64,000 nt of DNA from Streptomyces showdoensis (lineage in GTDB: Bacteria > Actinomycetota > Actinomycetes > Streptomycetales > Streptomycetaceae). The DNA lies in assembly GCF_039535475.1 (NCBI RefSeq), contig NZ_BAAAXG010000012.1, positions 310,001 to 374,000 on the forward strand. Direction: 5' to 3'. Every line of letters starts with the position of its first letter. The stretch's first letter is position 1. The notes beneath the pieces were generated by a model. It saw only the letters and a program-made list of their open reading frames with translations, had not been told where the DNA came from and made no database searches. This document shows, piece by piece, positions 52,824 through 62,343 of the stretch. The position numbers and the translations under genes were made by a program.

Positions 52824-54116
52824 TCACCCGATCGCGTTCTCGACCCCCTTCCGGGCGTGGGACCAGGCCTCCGCCGGCGCGGTGCCCTTCCGTTCCACCT
52901 CGCTCAGGGCGTTGGTGATCTGGTCGGCCACGTTCTTGTCGTGCACCCCGAGGACCTGGACGGGGGCGGCCTTCGCCGCGTCGCCGAAGAGGCGGCCGAT
53001 CGGGGCGCCGGAGAAGTACGGGTCGGTGGCGTCGGCGACCTGGGCGATGGCACCGGTGGAGGAGGGGAAGTTGCCCTGCTTGCGGAAGAGCCGGGCCTGC
53101 TGGGCGGGGGCGGTGAGCCAGCGGATCAGCTCGTACGCCTCCTTCTTGTGCTTCGCCGCGCGGGGTACGGCGAGGAAGGAGCCGCCCCAGTTCCCGGCGC
53201 CGCCCGGGAGCTTCGCGATGTCCCACTTGCCCTTGCCGGCGTCCCCGGCCTGGCCCTTGATGTAGCCGAGCATCCAGGCGGGGCAGGGCAGGGTGGCGAA
53301 GGAACCGGCGGAGAAGGCCTGGTTCCACTGCGGGGACCACTGGTCCAGCTTGGCGCTGAGGCCGTCCTTCGCGGCGGTCACGGAGGCGTCCCAGGCGCGG
53401 CGGACGGCGGGGCTGTCGGCGTAGATCAGCGTGCCGGAGGCGTCGTAGTAGCGCTCCTTCTCCTGGCCCACCATGACGGTGTAGAGGCTGCCGACGCTGT
53501 CCATCCAGGCGCTCTTGCCGGGCGCCTTCGCCCGGTACTGGCGGCCGAGCTCCAGGTACCCGTCCCAGGTGGACCAGCGCGCGGCGAGCTCGGTGCGGTC
53601 GGTGGGCAGCCCGGCCTGCCGGAGCAGGTCGGTCCGGTAGCACATCGCCTCGGGCCCGACGTCCGTGCCGAGGCCGAGCACGGCCCCGCCCGGAGCGGTC
53701 GCCGCGGCCCAGGTGGCGCTCGCGAACTCGCCCTTCAGCGCCTCCGCGCCGTAGCGGCGCAGGTCCTCGAACCGGTCGCCCTGCTGCTGCGTGACGGAGG
53801 CGATCCGCCCCACCTCGACGGCCTGCACGTCGGCGAGCCCGCCGCCGCCGGCGAGCCGGGTCTGCAGCGACTTCCAGTAGTCCTGCTCGTCCTCGGTGTC
53901 GGTCTGCTTGACGACGATCCCGGGGTGGGCCTTCTCGTACTCGGCGTAGAGCCCGGCCTCCTTGTACCCGAAGGAACCGAAGAGGTCGACGGTGACGACC
54001 ACCTTCCCGCCGGCGGAGTCGGACCCCGCGGAGCCCCCGCCGGACGAACACCCGGCGACCAGCGCCCCGACGAGTGCGGCCGCCGCGGCGGCTCGGTGGA
54101 CGCGGACAGTGCGCAT
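52824..54116 (-). CDS. cebE: sugar-binding lipoprotein (CebE-like)
   Basis: 430 residues. Lipoprotein signal with lipobox LVAGC near residue 22, then a Gly/Ser linker and an extracellular solute-binding protein family 1 body (VTVDLFGSFGYKEAGLYAEYEKAHPGI, DVQAVEVGRI, SVGSLYTVMVGQEKERYYDASG). It captures the oligosaccharide outside the membrane. The ATG at 54116 has GGGAGG eight bases upstream and is 26 bp from a 24-bp perfect palindrome. This is the first gene of the transport operon. Assignment to cellobiose rather than another beta-glucan sugar rests on context. Confidence 0.87.
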   Translation of the reverse strand: MRTVRVHRAAAAAALVGALVAGCSSGGGSAGSDSAGGKVVVTVDLFGSFGYKEAGLYAEYEKAHPGIVVKQTDTEDEQDYWKSLQTRLAGGGGLADVQAVEVGRIASVTQQQGDRFEDLRRYGAEALKGEFASATWAAATAPGGAVLGLGTDVGPEAMCYRTDLLRQAGLPTDRTELAARWSTWDGYLELGRQYRAKAPGKSAWMDSVGSLYTVMVGQEKERYYDASGTLIYADSPAVRRAWDASVTAAKDGLSAKLDQWSPQWNQAFSAGSFATLPCPAWMLGYIKGQAGDAGKGKWDIAKLPGGAGNWGGSFLAVPRAAKHKKEAYELIRWLTAPAQQARLFRKQGNFPSSTGAIAQVADATDPYFSGAPIGRLFGDAAKAAPVQVLGVHDKNVADQITNALSEVERKGTAPAEAWSHARKGVENAIG

Positions 54117-54141
54117 AGGGGGGCCTCCCTTGGCTCCTGAC

Positions 54142-54165
54142 CGTCTTGAGAGCGCTCTCAAGACG
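54142..54165. promoter_or_regulatory. 24-bp perfect LacI-type operator before cebE
   Basis: A 24-bp perfect palindrome with core TTGAGAGCGCTCTCAA, 26 bp before the cebE start. It resembles the CebR box TGGGAGCGCTCCCA with altered flanks. Confidence 0.85.
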
Positions 54166-54306
54166 CGTGAGGAGAGTGCCCGCCCTGCCAGGTTCGCGTC
54201 AAGAGCTTGGCGCGTAACGGCCGTTCCGTCGGCAGGCTGACGCTGCCCGCACGCCGCCCGCCACGCGGCTGGTGCGCGGCGAGGTGTGCCGGTAGAGGCG
54301 GGTTCC

Positions 54307-55332
54307 TCAGGCCGAGGCGCGCCGCACCAGATCCGTCGGGGTGATCAGGGCCCCGACCCGCTCGCCGTCCAGCGTGCGCATGAGCTGGCGCACCATCAGG
54401 CGCCCCATGCCCTCGATGTCCTGGCGCACCGTCGTCAGCGGCGGGGAGGTGGACTCCGCCACCGCCGGCATGTCGTCGAACCCGACGACCGCCACGTCCT
54501 CCGGCACGCGCGCCCCCCGCTCCCGCAGGATCTCCAGCGCGCCCGCCGCCATCAGGTCGTTGGCCGCGAAGACCGCGTCGAGGTCCCGCCGGCGCTCCAG
54601 GAGCACGGTCATCGCCCGCGCGCCGCTCTCCCGGGTGAAGTCGCCGTCCACGACCAGGTCGGCGTCGCCGCCGGGGAGTTCGTCCCGGTAGCCGTGCAGC
54701 CGGTCCAGGGCCGAGGTCTGGTCGCGCGGGCCCGCGATGTGGGCGATGCGGCTCCGGCCGAGGGCGCGCAGGTGGCGTACGGCCGCGCGGGCGCCGCCGC
54801 GGTTGTCGCAGTCGACGTACGGCACCTCGGGACTGCCGTCGGGGCCGGTCCAGCCGGGCCGGCCGCCGAAGACGCTCGGGACCTGGGCGCGGCGGATGAT
54901 CGCGGGCAGCTCGTCGTCGTCGTGGAGGGAGAAGGCGAGCGCGCCGTCCACGTGACCGCCGCCCAGATAGCGCGCGATCCGCTCGTGGTCGCCCGTGTCC
55001 TCCACCCACAGCAGAACCAACTGGGTGTCGTGCGCGCTGAGTTCCCGGCTGATGCCGCGCACCTGGCGCTCGAAGAACGGGTCGGAGAAGATCCGGAACT
55101 CCGGCTCGGCGATGATCACCGCGACGGCCCCGTTGCGGCGGGTCACCAGCGTGCGCGCGGCGTGGTTCGGGATGTAGCCGAGCTCGTCGACGGCCTTGCG
55201 GACCTTCTCCACCAGGGCGTCCCGCACGCCCGCGCCGCCGTTCACGACCCGGGACACCGTGGCCCGGGACACGCCCGCCCGCGCGGCGACCTCTTCCAGG
55301 GTGGGGCGCCCACCGGGCACGGGTTCGCTCAC
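54307..55332 (-). CDS. cebR: LacI-family repressor (CebR-like)
   Basis: 341 residues. The N-terminal helix-turn-helix and hinge read PTLEEVAARAGVSRATVSRVVNGG, followed by a periplasmic-binding-protein-like sensor domain (GAVAVIIAEPEFRIFSDPFFERQVRGI in pieces, AVFAANDLMAAGALEIL, VAVVGFDDMP). GTG start at 55332 with GAGGAG six bases upstream. It is upstream of and in the same direction as the ceb-like genes. It should bind the palindrome before cebE and release it on binding the sugar; the related box at 55413-55428 suggests autoregulation. Confidence 0.9.
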   Translation of the reverse strand: MSEPVPGGRPTLEEVAARAGVSRATVSRVVNGGAGVRDALVEKVRKAVDELGYIPNHAARTLVTRRNGAVAVIIAEPEFRIFSDPFFERQVRGISRELSAHDTQLVLLWVEDTGDHERIARYLGGGHVDGALAFSLHDDDELPAIIRRAQVPSVFGGRPGWTGPDGSPEVPYVDCDNRGGARAAVRHLRALGRSRIAHIAGPRDQTSALDRLHGYRDELPGGDADLVVDGDFTRESGARAMTVLLERRRDLDAVFAANDLMAAGALEILRERGARVPEDVAVVGFDDMPAVAESTSPPLTTVRQDIEGMGRLMVRQLMRTLDGERVGALITPTDLVRRASA

Positions 55333-55412
55333 GGCCGGCTCCTCGGGGCGTCGCGGCGGTCGGTACTGACGCCACGAGGGTAACCGGTGTGCCCCGCGCG
55401 CCGGACCCGCCC

Positions 55413-55428
55413 GGGAAAGCGCTCTCCC
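55413..55428. promoter_or_regulatory. second LacI-type box upstream of cebR
   Basis: GGGAAAGCGCTCTCCC, a 16-bp dyad with a single mismatched pair, sharing the AGCGCT core with the cebE operator; 81 bp before the cebR start. Confidence 0.6.
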
Positions 55429-55523
55429 CACGCGCGCCCGCCGGGTCCGTCCCCGTCGGCGCGGGACGGACCCGGCGGGCGCCGGTCACGGGCCCGGGCC
55501 GGCGACCGGCCCGGGCACCCGGC

Positions 55524-57071
55524 TCAGTGCCGGTCGTTCTCGTGGATCGTGTTCGTCTCCGCGATCTTCTTCCACGACTTCGGCTGCGCCGGCTTCGCCG
55601 CCGCGGCCTTCGCGGAGCCCTGCGCCGCACGCGCCGCCGGAGCCGCCGCGGGCGCCTTCAGGCCGGCCTTCGCCGCCGCCGGGGCCGCGGGCTTCACCGG
55701 CTGGTAGAGCCAGGTGTCGAAGAGGCCCGCCAGCGGCTTGCCCGAGAGCTTCTCCGCGTACTTCACGAAGTCGGACACCTTCGCGTTGCCGTAGGCGTAC
55801 TGCTGCGGCCAGCCCTTGAGGACCGCGAAGAACCTCTCGTCGCCGATCTCGTTGCGCAGCGCCTGCAGCGCCAGCGCGCCCCGGTCGTACACGGCGGCGT
55901 GGAACTGGTCGTCCGGGCCCGGGTCGCCCGGCTTCACGGTCCAGAACGGGTCCTCGGCCGCGCGGGTCTGGTACACGTAGTCGGCGAGCTCCTGCGCCGT
56001 GCCCTCGCCCTCCTTCTCCGACCACAGCCACTGGCTGTAGCGGGCGAAGCCCTCGTTGATCCAGATGTCCTTCCAGTCGGCGACCGAGACGCTGTCGCCG
56101 TACCACTGGTGGGCCAGCTCGTGGACGACCACCGAGACGTTCGCGCCGTTGGCGAACTGCCGCGGGCTGTAGAACGGCCGGGTCTGCGTCTCCAGCGCGA
56201 AGCCGCTGGTCACGTTCGGCACGTAACCGCCGAGGGAGTTGAACGGGTACGGGCCGAAGACCGACTCCAGCCACTCCGCGACCTCGGTGGTCCGCTCGAT
56301 GGAGGCGCGGGCCGCCCCGGCGTTGTCGCCCAGGTCCTTGCTGTACGCGTTGAGGACCGGCAGTCCGTTCGCGGTCCTGTCCGTCGTGATGTCGAACTTG
56401 CCGACCGCGAGCGTGGCCAGATACGTCGCCTGGGGCTTGTTGGAACGCCAGTTGAAGCGCGTCCAGCCCAGCTTGGAGGACTGCGACTGCAGCACGCCGT
56501 TGCTGATCGCCTGGTGGCCGTCCGGCACCAGCACGGAGACGTCGAAGGTGGCCTTGTCCAGCGGGTGGTCGTTGGACGGGAACCACCAGACCGCCGAATC
56601 CGGCTCCTGCGCGGCCACGCCGCCGTCGGGCGTACGGGCCCAGGCGGACCAGCCGCCTATCTTCACCTCGGAGGGCTTGCCCGCGTAACGGACCACGATG
56701 GAGACGGACTTGTTCTTCTCCAGCGGCGACGCCGGGGTGACGACCAGCTCGTGGTCGCCGGCGGTGGTGAACTTCGCGACCCGGCCGTTCACCCGCACCT
56801 CGCTGACCTTCAGACCGAGGTCGAGGTTGAAGCGGGACAGGTTCTGCTTGGTGGTCGCGACCAGCGTCGCCGTGCCCTCCAGCAGGTCGGTCGCGGGCTG
56901 GTACTTCAGCCGCAGGTCGTAGTGCGAGACGTCGTAACCGCCGTTGCCGCTGGCGGGGTAGTAGGAGTCGCCGATGCCCGGGGCGCCCGGAGTGAAGTCG
57001 GCGGCGGATGCCGGGATCGCCAGCAGCAGGCCGGCCGCGAGGGCGCTGGGAACGATGATTCTGCGGTGCAC
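55524..57071 (-). CDS. secreted M1-family metallopeptidase
   Basis: 515 residues with a Sec signal (HRRIIVPSALAAGLLLAIPASA). The zinc site is VVHELAHQWYGD (His317, Glu318, His321) with the third ligand in INEGFARY (Glu340). The exopeptidase motif usually GxMEN is FALETQ here, as in many actinobacterial M1 enzymes. The C-terminus is an unusual Ala/Lys/Pro-rich tail of about 60 residues. The GTG at 57071 is chosen because GGGGAG lies five bases upstream. It removes N-terminal residues from peptides outside the cell. Confidence 0.88.
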   Translation of the reverse strand: MHRRIIVPSALAAGLLLAIPASAADFTPGAPGIGDSYYPASGNGGYDVSHYDLRLKYQPATDLLEGTATLVATTKQNLSRFNLDLGLKVSEVRVNGRVAKFTTAGDHELVVTPASPLEKNKSVSIVVRYAGKPSEVKIGGWSAWARTPDGGVAAQEPDSAVWWFPSNDHPLDKATFDVSVLVPDGHQAISNGVLQSQSSKLGWTRFNWRSNKPQATYLATLAVGKFDITTDRTANGLPVLNAYSKDLGDNAGAARASIERTTEVAEWLESVFGPYPFNSLGGYVPNVTSGFALETQTRPFYSPRQFANGANVSVVVHELAHQWYGDSVSVADWKDIWINEGFARYSQWLWSEKEGEGTAQELADYVYQTRAAEDPFWTVKPGDPGPDDQFHAAVYDRGALALQALRNEIGDERFFAVLKGWPQQYAYGNAKVSDFVKYAEKLSGKPLAGLFDTWLYQPVKPAAPAAAKAGLKAPAAAPAARAAQGSAKAAAAKPAQPKSWKKIAETNTIHENDRH

Positions 57072-57259
57072 GGGTGCTCCCCAAGTCATGAGAATCGTAA
57101 GACGCACGGGTGGTCGTCGGTCCTTAGCGAGCCTATTCAGCCCCCCGACGGCCCGTCACGTCCAGAGCACCCCCTGTCACATGATCGCCATTCGGCCGAC
57201 ACGAACCCCGCGCACCGCATGTCCCGCACGGCACTCTTTTGCTCGGGGTCGGCGGACGG

Positions 57260-57265
57260 TACGTT
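57260..57265 (+). promoter_or_regulatory. -10 box, leaderless promoter of the S15 peptidase gene
   Basis: TACGTT seven bases before the ATG at 57273. Confidence 0.5.
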
Positions 57266-57272
57266 CCGCCCC

Positions 57273-59300
57273 ATGCCGATACGTGTGCGGAGAACCCGTC
57301 GAGCTCGTCTGTCGTGCAGAACACTGGCCGTCGCCGCCACGGCGGCCCTGATGGCCGCCTTCGCCCCGGCGGCCGGCGCCCAGCCGGCCGACGCCGTGGC
57401 GGCCGCGGGCGTGGCGGCCGCGGGCGTACGGGAGTCCGCGCCCGTGTACTCCTACGCCGACGCCGTCCGCGAGTCCGTCTGGGTCGACACCGGCCTCGAC
57501 GCGGACGCCGACGGGCGCACCGACCGGGTCGCCGTCGACATCGTCCGCCCCCGCGAACCCGCCGCGGCCGGCCGGAAGATACCCGTCATCATGGACGCCA
57601 GCCCCTACTACGCCTGCTGCGGCCGGGGCAACGAGGGCCAGCGCAAGACCTACGACGCCGACGGCAAGCCCGTCCAGTTCCCGCTCTTCTACGACAACTA
57701 CTTCGTGCCGCGCGGCTACGCCTTCGTCGCCGTCGACCTCGCCGGCACCAGCCGCTCGGACGGCTGCGACGACGTCGGCGGACGCTCCGACGTGCAGTCC
57801 GCCAAGGCCGTCGTCGACTGGCTGAACGGCCGCGCCCGCGGCTACACCACCCGCACCGGCGCCGACCGGGCCCGCGCCACCACCTGGTCCACCGGCGCCG
57901 TCGGCATGATCGGCAAGAGCTGGGACGGCACCGTCGCCAACGGCGTGGCCGCGACCGGCGTCGAAGGCCTGCGCACGATCGTGCCGATCGGCGCGATCTC
58001 GTCGTGGTACGACTACTTCCACTCCCAGGGCGCCCCGCTCTACGACGCCAACCCCACCTGGCTCTCCGACTACGTCAACAGCCCCGAGGCCAAGGCCCGT
58101 TGCGGCGCCGTCCAGGACCGGATCGCGCAGGCCACCCCGTACACCGGAGACTGGACCCCCGCCTGGACCGAGCGCGACTACGTCGCCGACGCCCGGAAGG
58201 TGAAGGCCAGCGTCTTCGTCGTGCACGGACAGCAGGACCTCAACGTGCGCGCCAACCAGTTCGGCCAGTGGTGGGACGCGCTCGCCGCGAACGGCGTCGA
58301 GCGCAAGATCTGGCTCTCCCAGACCGGCCACGTCGACCCCTTCGACTTCCGCCGGGCCGACTGGGTGCGCACCCTGCACCGCTGGTTCGACCACCACCTC
58401 CTCGGCTACGACAACGGCATCGACCGCGAACCGATGGCCGACGTCGAACGCGCCCCCGACCGCTGGACCACCGACCGCGTCTGGCCGGCCCCCGGCACCG
58501 CCCCCACCGTGCTCCGCCCCACCACCGGCGGCACCCCCGGCGTCGGCGGCCTCGACCGCACCCGCGCCCCGCGCGGCGCCACCGAGACCTTCACCGACGA
58601 CCCGGCCCTGAGCGAGCTCGACTGGGCCGCTGACATCGACCGCGGCACCCCCGCCAAGGCCGGCTTCAGCACCACCCCGCTCACCCGCGACCTGCGCCTC
58701 TCCGGCTCCTCCACGGTCACCGTCACCGCCACCCCGACGACCTCCAGCGCCCACCTGAGCGCCGTCCTCGTCGACCTCGGCCCCGACACGATCCGGGCCT
58801 ACGACGAAGCCGGCGAGGGCATCACCACCCTCACCGAACGCAGCTGCTGGGGCGCGAGCACGCCCGGCGACAGCGCCTGCTTCAAGGACACCCGGGCGCG
58901 CACCGCGGACGTCGGACACACGGTCGTCTCCCGCGGCTGGGCCGACCTCGGCACCTGGGCCGACCCGCGCCGGGGCCGGCCGCTCACCCCGGGACGGGCG
59001 TACACGATCACCCTCAAGCTGGCGCCCACCGACCACGTCGTCCCCGCCGGACACCGCCTCGCCCTGATCGTCGCGGGCACCGACAAGGACCTGATCGACC
59101 CGCCGGCCACCCGGCCGACCGTCACCCTCGACCTGACTCGCACCTGGGCCCGGGTGCCGCTGCTCGGCGGGGCCGGGGCCTTCGACCGGGCGACCGCCGG
59201 TGACCTCGCGCGGGCCGCCGGCGTTCAGCCCGGTGACGCCCCCGCCGGCCGCGCCGCACCCGCGCGGACCGGCGCCCCGATCCCCGGTGAGGCCCGATGA
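57273..59300 (+). CDS. secreted Xaa-Pro dipeptidyl-peptidase (family S15)
   Basis: 675 residues with a long basic signal peptide ([22 protein letters not shown]). The alpha/beta-hydrolase domain carries nucleophile Ser216 ([10 protein letters not shown]), Asp322 ([10 protein letters not shown]) and His353 ([10 protein letters not shown]). A C-terminal jelly-roll typical of X-Pro peptidases follows ([36 protein letters not shown] in pieces). It frees X-Pro dipeptides from peptide N-termini. It is translationally coupled by ATGA to the M14 carboxypeptidase, so the pair forms an extracellular peptide-trimming operon. Confidence 0.92.
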   Translation: MPIRVRRTRRARLSCRTLAVAATAALMAAFAPAAGAQPADAVAAAGVAAAGVRESAPVYSYADAVRESVWVDTGLDADADGRTDRVAVDIVRPREPAAAGRKIPVIMDASPYYACCGRGNEGQRKTYDADGKPVQFPLFYDNYFVPRGYAFVAVDLAGTSRSDGCDDVGGRSDVQSAKAVVDWLNGRARGYTTRTGADRARATTWSTGAVGMIGKSWDGTVANGVAATGVEGLRTIVPIGAISSWYDYFHSQGAPLYDANPTWLSDYVNSPEAKARCGAVQDRIAQATPYTGDWTPAWTERDYVADARKVKASVFVVHGQQDLNVRANQFGQWWDALAANGVERKIWLSQTGHVDPFDFRRADWVRTLHRWFDHHLLGYDNGIDREPMADVERAPDRWTTDRVWPAPGTAPTVLRPTTGGTPGVGGLDRTRAPRGATETFTDDPALSELDWAADIDRGTPAKAGFSTTPLTRDLRLSGSSTVTVTATPTTSSAHLSAVLVDLGPDTIRAYDEAGEGITTLTERSCWGASTPGDSACFKDTRARTADVGHTVVSRGWADLGTWADPRRGRPLTPGRAYTITLKLAPTDHVVPAGHRLALIVAGTDKDLIDPPATRPTVTLDLTRTWARVPLLGGAGAFDRATAGDLARAAGVQPGDAPAGRAAPARTGAPIPGEAR

Positions 59301-60610
59301 CCCGCACCCTCCGCACCCGACGGCGCGCGCTCACCCTCGCGGTGGGCGCCGCCCTCGCCCTGCCCCTGCTCGCCACCCCCACCGAGGCCGCAGGCGGCGG
59401 GACCCCGCCGGCGCCCCCCAGGACCGGGTTCGAGACCAGCGACGGCGCCCGCTGGACCACCGAGGCGGAGGAGACGGCCTTCCTCGCCGCCGTCGACCGG
59501 GCGAGCCCCCGCCTCTCGGTGCGCACCTTCGGCACCACGAAGCAGGACCGCCCGCTCCGGCTTGCCACGATCGGCACCGGGCCCACGACCGTGCTGCTCA
59601 TCTGCTCCCAGCACGGCGACGAGCCCGCCGGCCGCGAGACCTGCCTGGGCACCCTGCGCGACCTCGCGTACGCCCAGGACCCCACGACCCGCCGCTTCCT
59701 CGCCCGCACGACCCTCCTCGTCGTCCCCACCGCCAACCCCGACGGCCGTCAGCTCGACACGCGCGGCAACGCCGACGGGGTCGACCTCAACCGCGACCAC
59801 CTCGCCCTGCGCACCGCCGAGACACGGGCGCTCGCCGCGGTCCTCCGCGACCGGCGGCCCGAGCTGGTCTACGACCTCCACGAGTACGGAGCCACCCCGC
59901 CGTACTACGACAAGGACCTGCTGGCCCTCTGGCCGCGCAACCTCAACACGGACCCGCGCGTCCACGAGGAGTCCCGCACCCTGTCCGAGGCGTACGTCCG
60001 CCCCGCCGGCGCGCGCGCCGGGTTCGGGACCGGCATCTACGGCATCTGGACCGACCCCCTCACCGGCGAGCCGATCAAGCAGGTGGCGGGCGACGGCCAG
60101 GAGCGCATCCTGCGCAACACGGCCGGCCTCAAGCACGCCGTGGGACTCCTCGTGGAGACCCGCGAGGACGCCCGCGACCAGGCCGAGCGGGACGACCCGG
60201 CGCTGAACCACCGCCGCCGGGTGACCACGCAGAAGGCCGCCCTCAGGGGCCTGTTCGCCTACGTGGACGCCCGCCGCGGCGGGCTCGCCGCGGCCACCGC
60301 CCAGGCCCGCCGCACCGGTTTCGCCGACCGCGGCCCCGTCCTGCTCGGCGGCGCCGACAACGACCCGGCCGAGCCGTCCGAGACCCTCCCCGACCCGCCG
60401 TGCGCGTACCGCCTGACGGCAACTCAGTACAGCGACGTCAAGGATGAGTTGGACCTGCACGGCGTCGTCGTGCGGCACCGGGGGGACGGGACCGCGGTCG
60501 TCCCGCTCCGCCAGTCGCGGCGCGCCCTGGTCGCCCTGTTGCTCGACCCTCGGGCGTCGTACGGGCTGACGCGCGGGGAGCCGCTGGAGACCTGCCGAGG
60601 GAGTGGTTGA
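59297..60610 (+). CDS. secreted M14-family zinc carboxypeptidase
   Basis: 437 residues, Sec signal ([25 protein letters not shown]). Zinc ligands are His106 and Glu109 in SQHGDEPAG and His195 in YDLHEYG. The NPDGR and LNRDH stretches are typical, and the catalytic Glu lies in GLLVETR. It belongs to the succinylglutamate desuccinylase/M14-like branch and trims peptide C-termini. It overlaps the S15 gene start-to-stop. Its TGA is the first three bases of an 11-bp tandem repeat. Confidence 0.9.
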   Translation: MTRTLRTRRRALTLAVGAALALPLLATPTEAAGGGTPPAPPRTGFETSDGARWTTEAEETAFLAAVDRASPRLSVRTFGTTKQDRPLRLATIGTGPTTVLLICSQHGDEPAGRETCLGTLRDLAYAQDPTTRRFLARTTLLVVPTANPDGRQLDTRGNADGVDLNRDHLALRTAETRALAAVLRDRRPELVYDLHEYGATPPYYDKDLLALWPRNLNTDPRVHEESRTLSEAYVRPAGARAGFGTGIYGIWTDPLTGEPIKQVAGDGQERILRNTAGLKHAVGLLVETREDARDQAERDDPALNHRRRVTTQKAALRGLFAYVDARRGGLAAATAQARRTGFADRGPVLLGGADNDPAEPSETLPDPPCAYRLTATQYSDVKDELDLHGVVVRHRGDGTAVVPLRQSRRALVALLLDPRASYGLTRGEPLETCRGSG

Positions 60611-60673
60611 GGAGCCGCTGAGGAGCCGGTGAGGAGCCGGTGAGGAGCCGGTGAGGAGCCGGTGAGGAACCGA
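60608..60673 (+). repeat. 11-bp tandem repeat starting at the M14 stop codon
   Basis: Six head-to-tail units of TGAGGAGCCGG (first and last with minor changes). Because 11 is not a multiple of 3, successive TGAs close all three frames. Confidence 0.92.
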
Positions 60674-60713
60674 CGGGGGACCCGGCGCGTATGCCGGGTC
60701 CCCCGTCGGTTCC
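60666..60713 (+). terminator. very strong intrinsic terminator
   Basis: A 21-bp perfect stem (60666-60686 with 60693-60713, core CCGACGGGGGACCCGG) and loop GCGTAT. It starts inside the last repeat unit. Confidence 0.92.
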
Positions 60714-60765
60714 GGGCTACGGTCGCCGACCCGTACCGACCCCCGCCCGAACGCTGGAGTGACCC

Positions 60766-61071
60766 ATGCGCCACGCCCCGCCGCGCCGCACCCTCCCGGC
60801 CCTCGCCGCCACGACGCTGCTGGCCGGTGGCCTGCTCCTCGGCCAGGCGGCGACGGCCCCGACGGCCCGCGCCGACGGCCGGACGGTCGTCTGCGACGTG
60901 CCCGGGATGCGCCAGGAGTCCCACGCGCTGCGCGCCAAGGCGGCCCGGCTGGACGAGCTCGGGGCCCGCACGGAGGCGAACGGGGCCCGCGCCGAGGCGG
61001 ACGCCCTCGACCGCAGGATCCAGAGCTGCGTCGACGCGGAGGAGAACAACGCGAGGCCCTTCCCGCGCTGA
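60766..61071 (+). CDS. small secreted coiled-coil protein of unknown function
   Basis: 101 residues. A signal peptide ([35 protein letters not shown] in pieces) precedes a mature chain of about 65 residues. The mature chain has two cysteines (VVCDVPGM and IQSCVDAEE) bracketing a charged helix (ESHALRAKAARLDELGARTEANGARAEADALDRR) likely to form a disulfide-pinned helical hairpin. GGAG precedes the ATG. I recognise no family; the gene stands alone. Confidence 0.75.
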   Translation: MRHAPPRRTLPALAATTLLAGGLLLGQAATAPTARADGRTVVCDVPGMRQESHALRAKAARLDELGARTEANGARAEADALDRRIQSCVDAEENNARPFPR

Positions 61072-61089
61072 CCCGAGCGGCACCCGGCG

Positions 61090-61167
61090 CACTCCGCGCG
61101 GAACAGCCGGTCCGTCACTCCGTGCGGAACAGCCGGTCCGTCACTCCGCGCGGAACAGCCGGTCCGT
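61090..61167 (+). repeat. three 26-bp tandem repeats
   Basis: Units at 61090, 61116 and 61142 (CACTCCGCGCGGAACAGCCG...), identical but for one base. They end on the stop codon of the leftward oxidase gene. Confidence 0.92.
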
Positions 61168-62180
61168 CACCCCTCGTGGACCAGCTCCGCCGCCCGTTCC
61201 GCGCAGCCCCACGCGACCGTGACCCCGGCCCCGCCGTGCCCGTAGTTGTGCACGAGCAGCCCGCCGCCCGGCAGCGGCTCCGCCTCGATGCGTACCCCGC
61301 CCGCCCGGGCCGGCCGCAGGCCCACCCGGTGGCCCAGGACCCTCGCCCGCGCGATCTCGGGCCGGATCAGGGCGCACCGCGCCACGATGGCCGCGGCGGT
61401 CGCCGGGTCGGGCTCCGAGGACTCGTCGCCCTCCTGCGCGGTGCCGCCCAGGATGAGGCGGCCCGGCTGCGGGAAGAAGTACGTCGTCTCGCTGGACGCC
61501 CCGTCGGCGGCGGTGAACCAGCTGTCCACGCCCGGGTTCTCCACCAGCACCAACTGCCCCCGCACCGGCCGCAGCCGCGGGTCCGGGACCAGCTCCCGCG
61601 CCGCGAGCCCCGTGCAGTCCACCACCACCCGGGCCTCGGCGGCGGCCTCCGCGAAGCCGGGACCCGACACCGCGCGCCGCTCGAACGAGCCGCCCAGCCC
61701 CTCGAACCGGGCCCGGAGCCAATCGAGATGGACCGGCATGTCGATCAGAGGCAGCCGGGCGGCGAGCCCGACCGCGTACGGCCCCGGCACCTCCTCCGGC
61801 GGCAGCTGCCGCAGCCCGTCGACCTCCTTAGCCCAGTCGCCGAGACCGTCGAGGACCGTGTCGGCGTGCACGCCCGGAACCAGGCGCACCCCCGTCGCCG
61901 CCGGGTCGGCGGCCAGCTCCTCGTACCGGCGCAGCGAGGCCAGCGACCAGCCGCCGACCTCCGCCTCCGGTTCGATCCGGTACGGCCACCACAGCGCGCC
62001 CGCCACCGCCGAGGTGGTCTCCGCGACCGGGTCCCGGGACCAGACCCGGACCCGCAGCCCCCGCTCCGCGAGCCGGATCGCCGTCGTCAGACCGACGACC
62101 CCGCCGCCCACCACGACCACGCGGCCGTCCCCGGCGCCGCCCCTGCCCCTGCCGCTGTTCCTGTCCCTGTCCCTGTCCAT
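61167..62180 (-). CDS. D-amino-acid-oxidase-like FAD oxidoreductase
   Basis: 337 residues. The N-terminal FAD motif is VVVVGGGVVGLTTAIRLAERGLRV, followed by WWPYRIEP and the C-terminal HNYGHGGAGVTVAWG, the signature of D-amino-acid oxidases. It oxidises D-amino acids to keto acids, giving ammonia and peroxide; glycine-oxidase-like activity is an alternative. The ATG at 62180 has a TACGGT box six bases upstream (leaderless), which rules out the longer frame. The start encodes DRDRDR from a CTGTCC microsatellite. Confidence 0.9.
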   Translation of the reverse strand: MDRDRDRNSGRGRGGAGDGRVVVVGGGVVGLTTAIRLAERGLRVRVWSRDPVAETTSAVAGALWWPYRIEPEAEVGGWSLASLRRYEELAADPAATGVRLVPGVHADTVLDGLGDWAKEVDGLRQLPPEEVPGPYAVGLAARLPLIDMPVHLDWLRARFEGLGGSFERRAVSGPGFAEAAAEARVVVDCTGLAARELVPDPRLRPVRGQLVLVENPGVDSWFTAADGASSETTYFFPQPGRLILGGTAQEGDESSEPDPATAAAIVARCALIRPEIARARVLGHRVGLRPARAGGVRIEAEPLPGGGLLVHNYGHGGAGVTVAWGCAERAAELVHEG

Positions 62181-62186
62181 GAACGG

Positions 62187-62192
62187 ACCGTA
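62187..62192 (-). promoter_or_regulatory. -10 box, leaderless promoter of the oxidase gene
   Basis: TACGGT on the minus strand, six bases before the ATG at 62180. Confidence 0.5.
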
Positions 62193-62343
62193 CCGACCCG
62201 GGGAGCCCGGCACGGGAGGAATTCCGGTGGACGCGGGCGCGCCACCGGGGGCGCCGGCTCCCCGGCCCCCCACGTGCCGGCAGGACCGCCGTGACCGGCC
62301 CCGCTCCACCCCGCGCCCGTCCTCACCTAGGATTCATCCCCTG

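Noticed and set aside
61090..61167. Possible CRISPR fragment (three 26-bp repeats)
   Set aside because: The units are directly adjacent without spacers and no cas gene is present; it is a simple tandem repeat.
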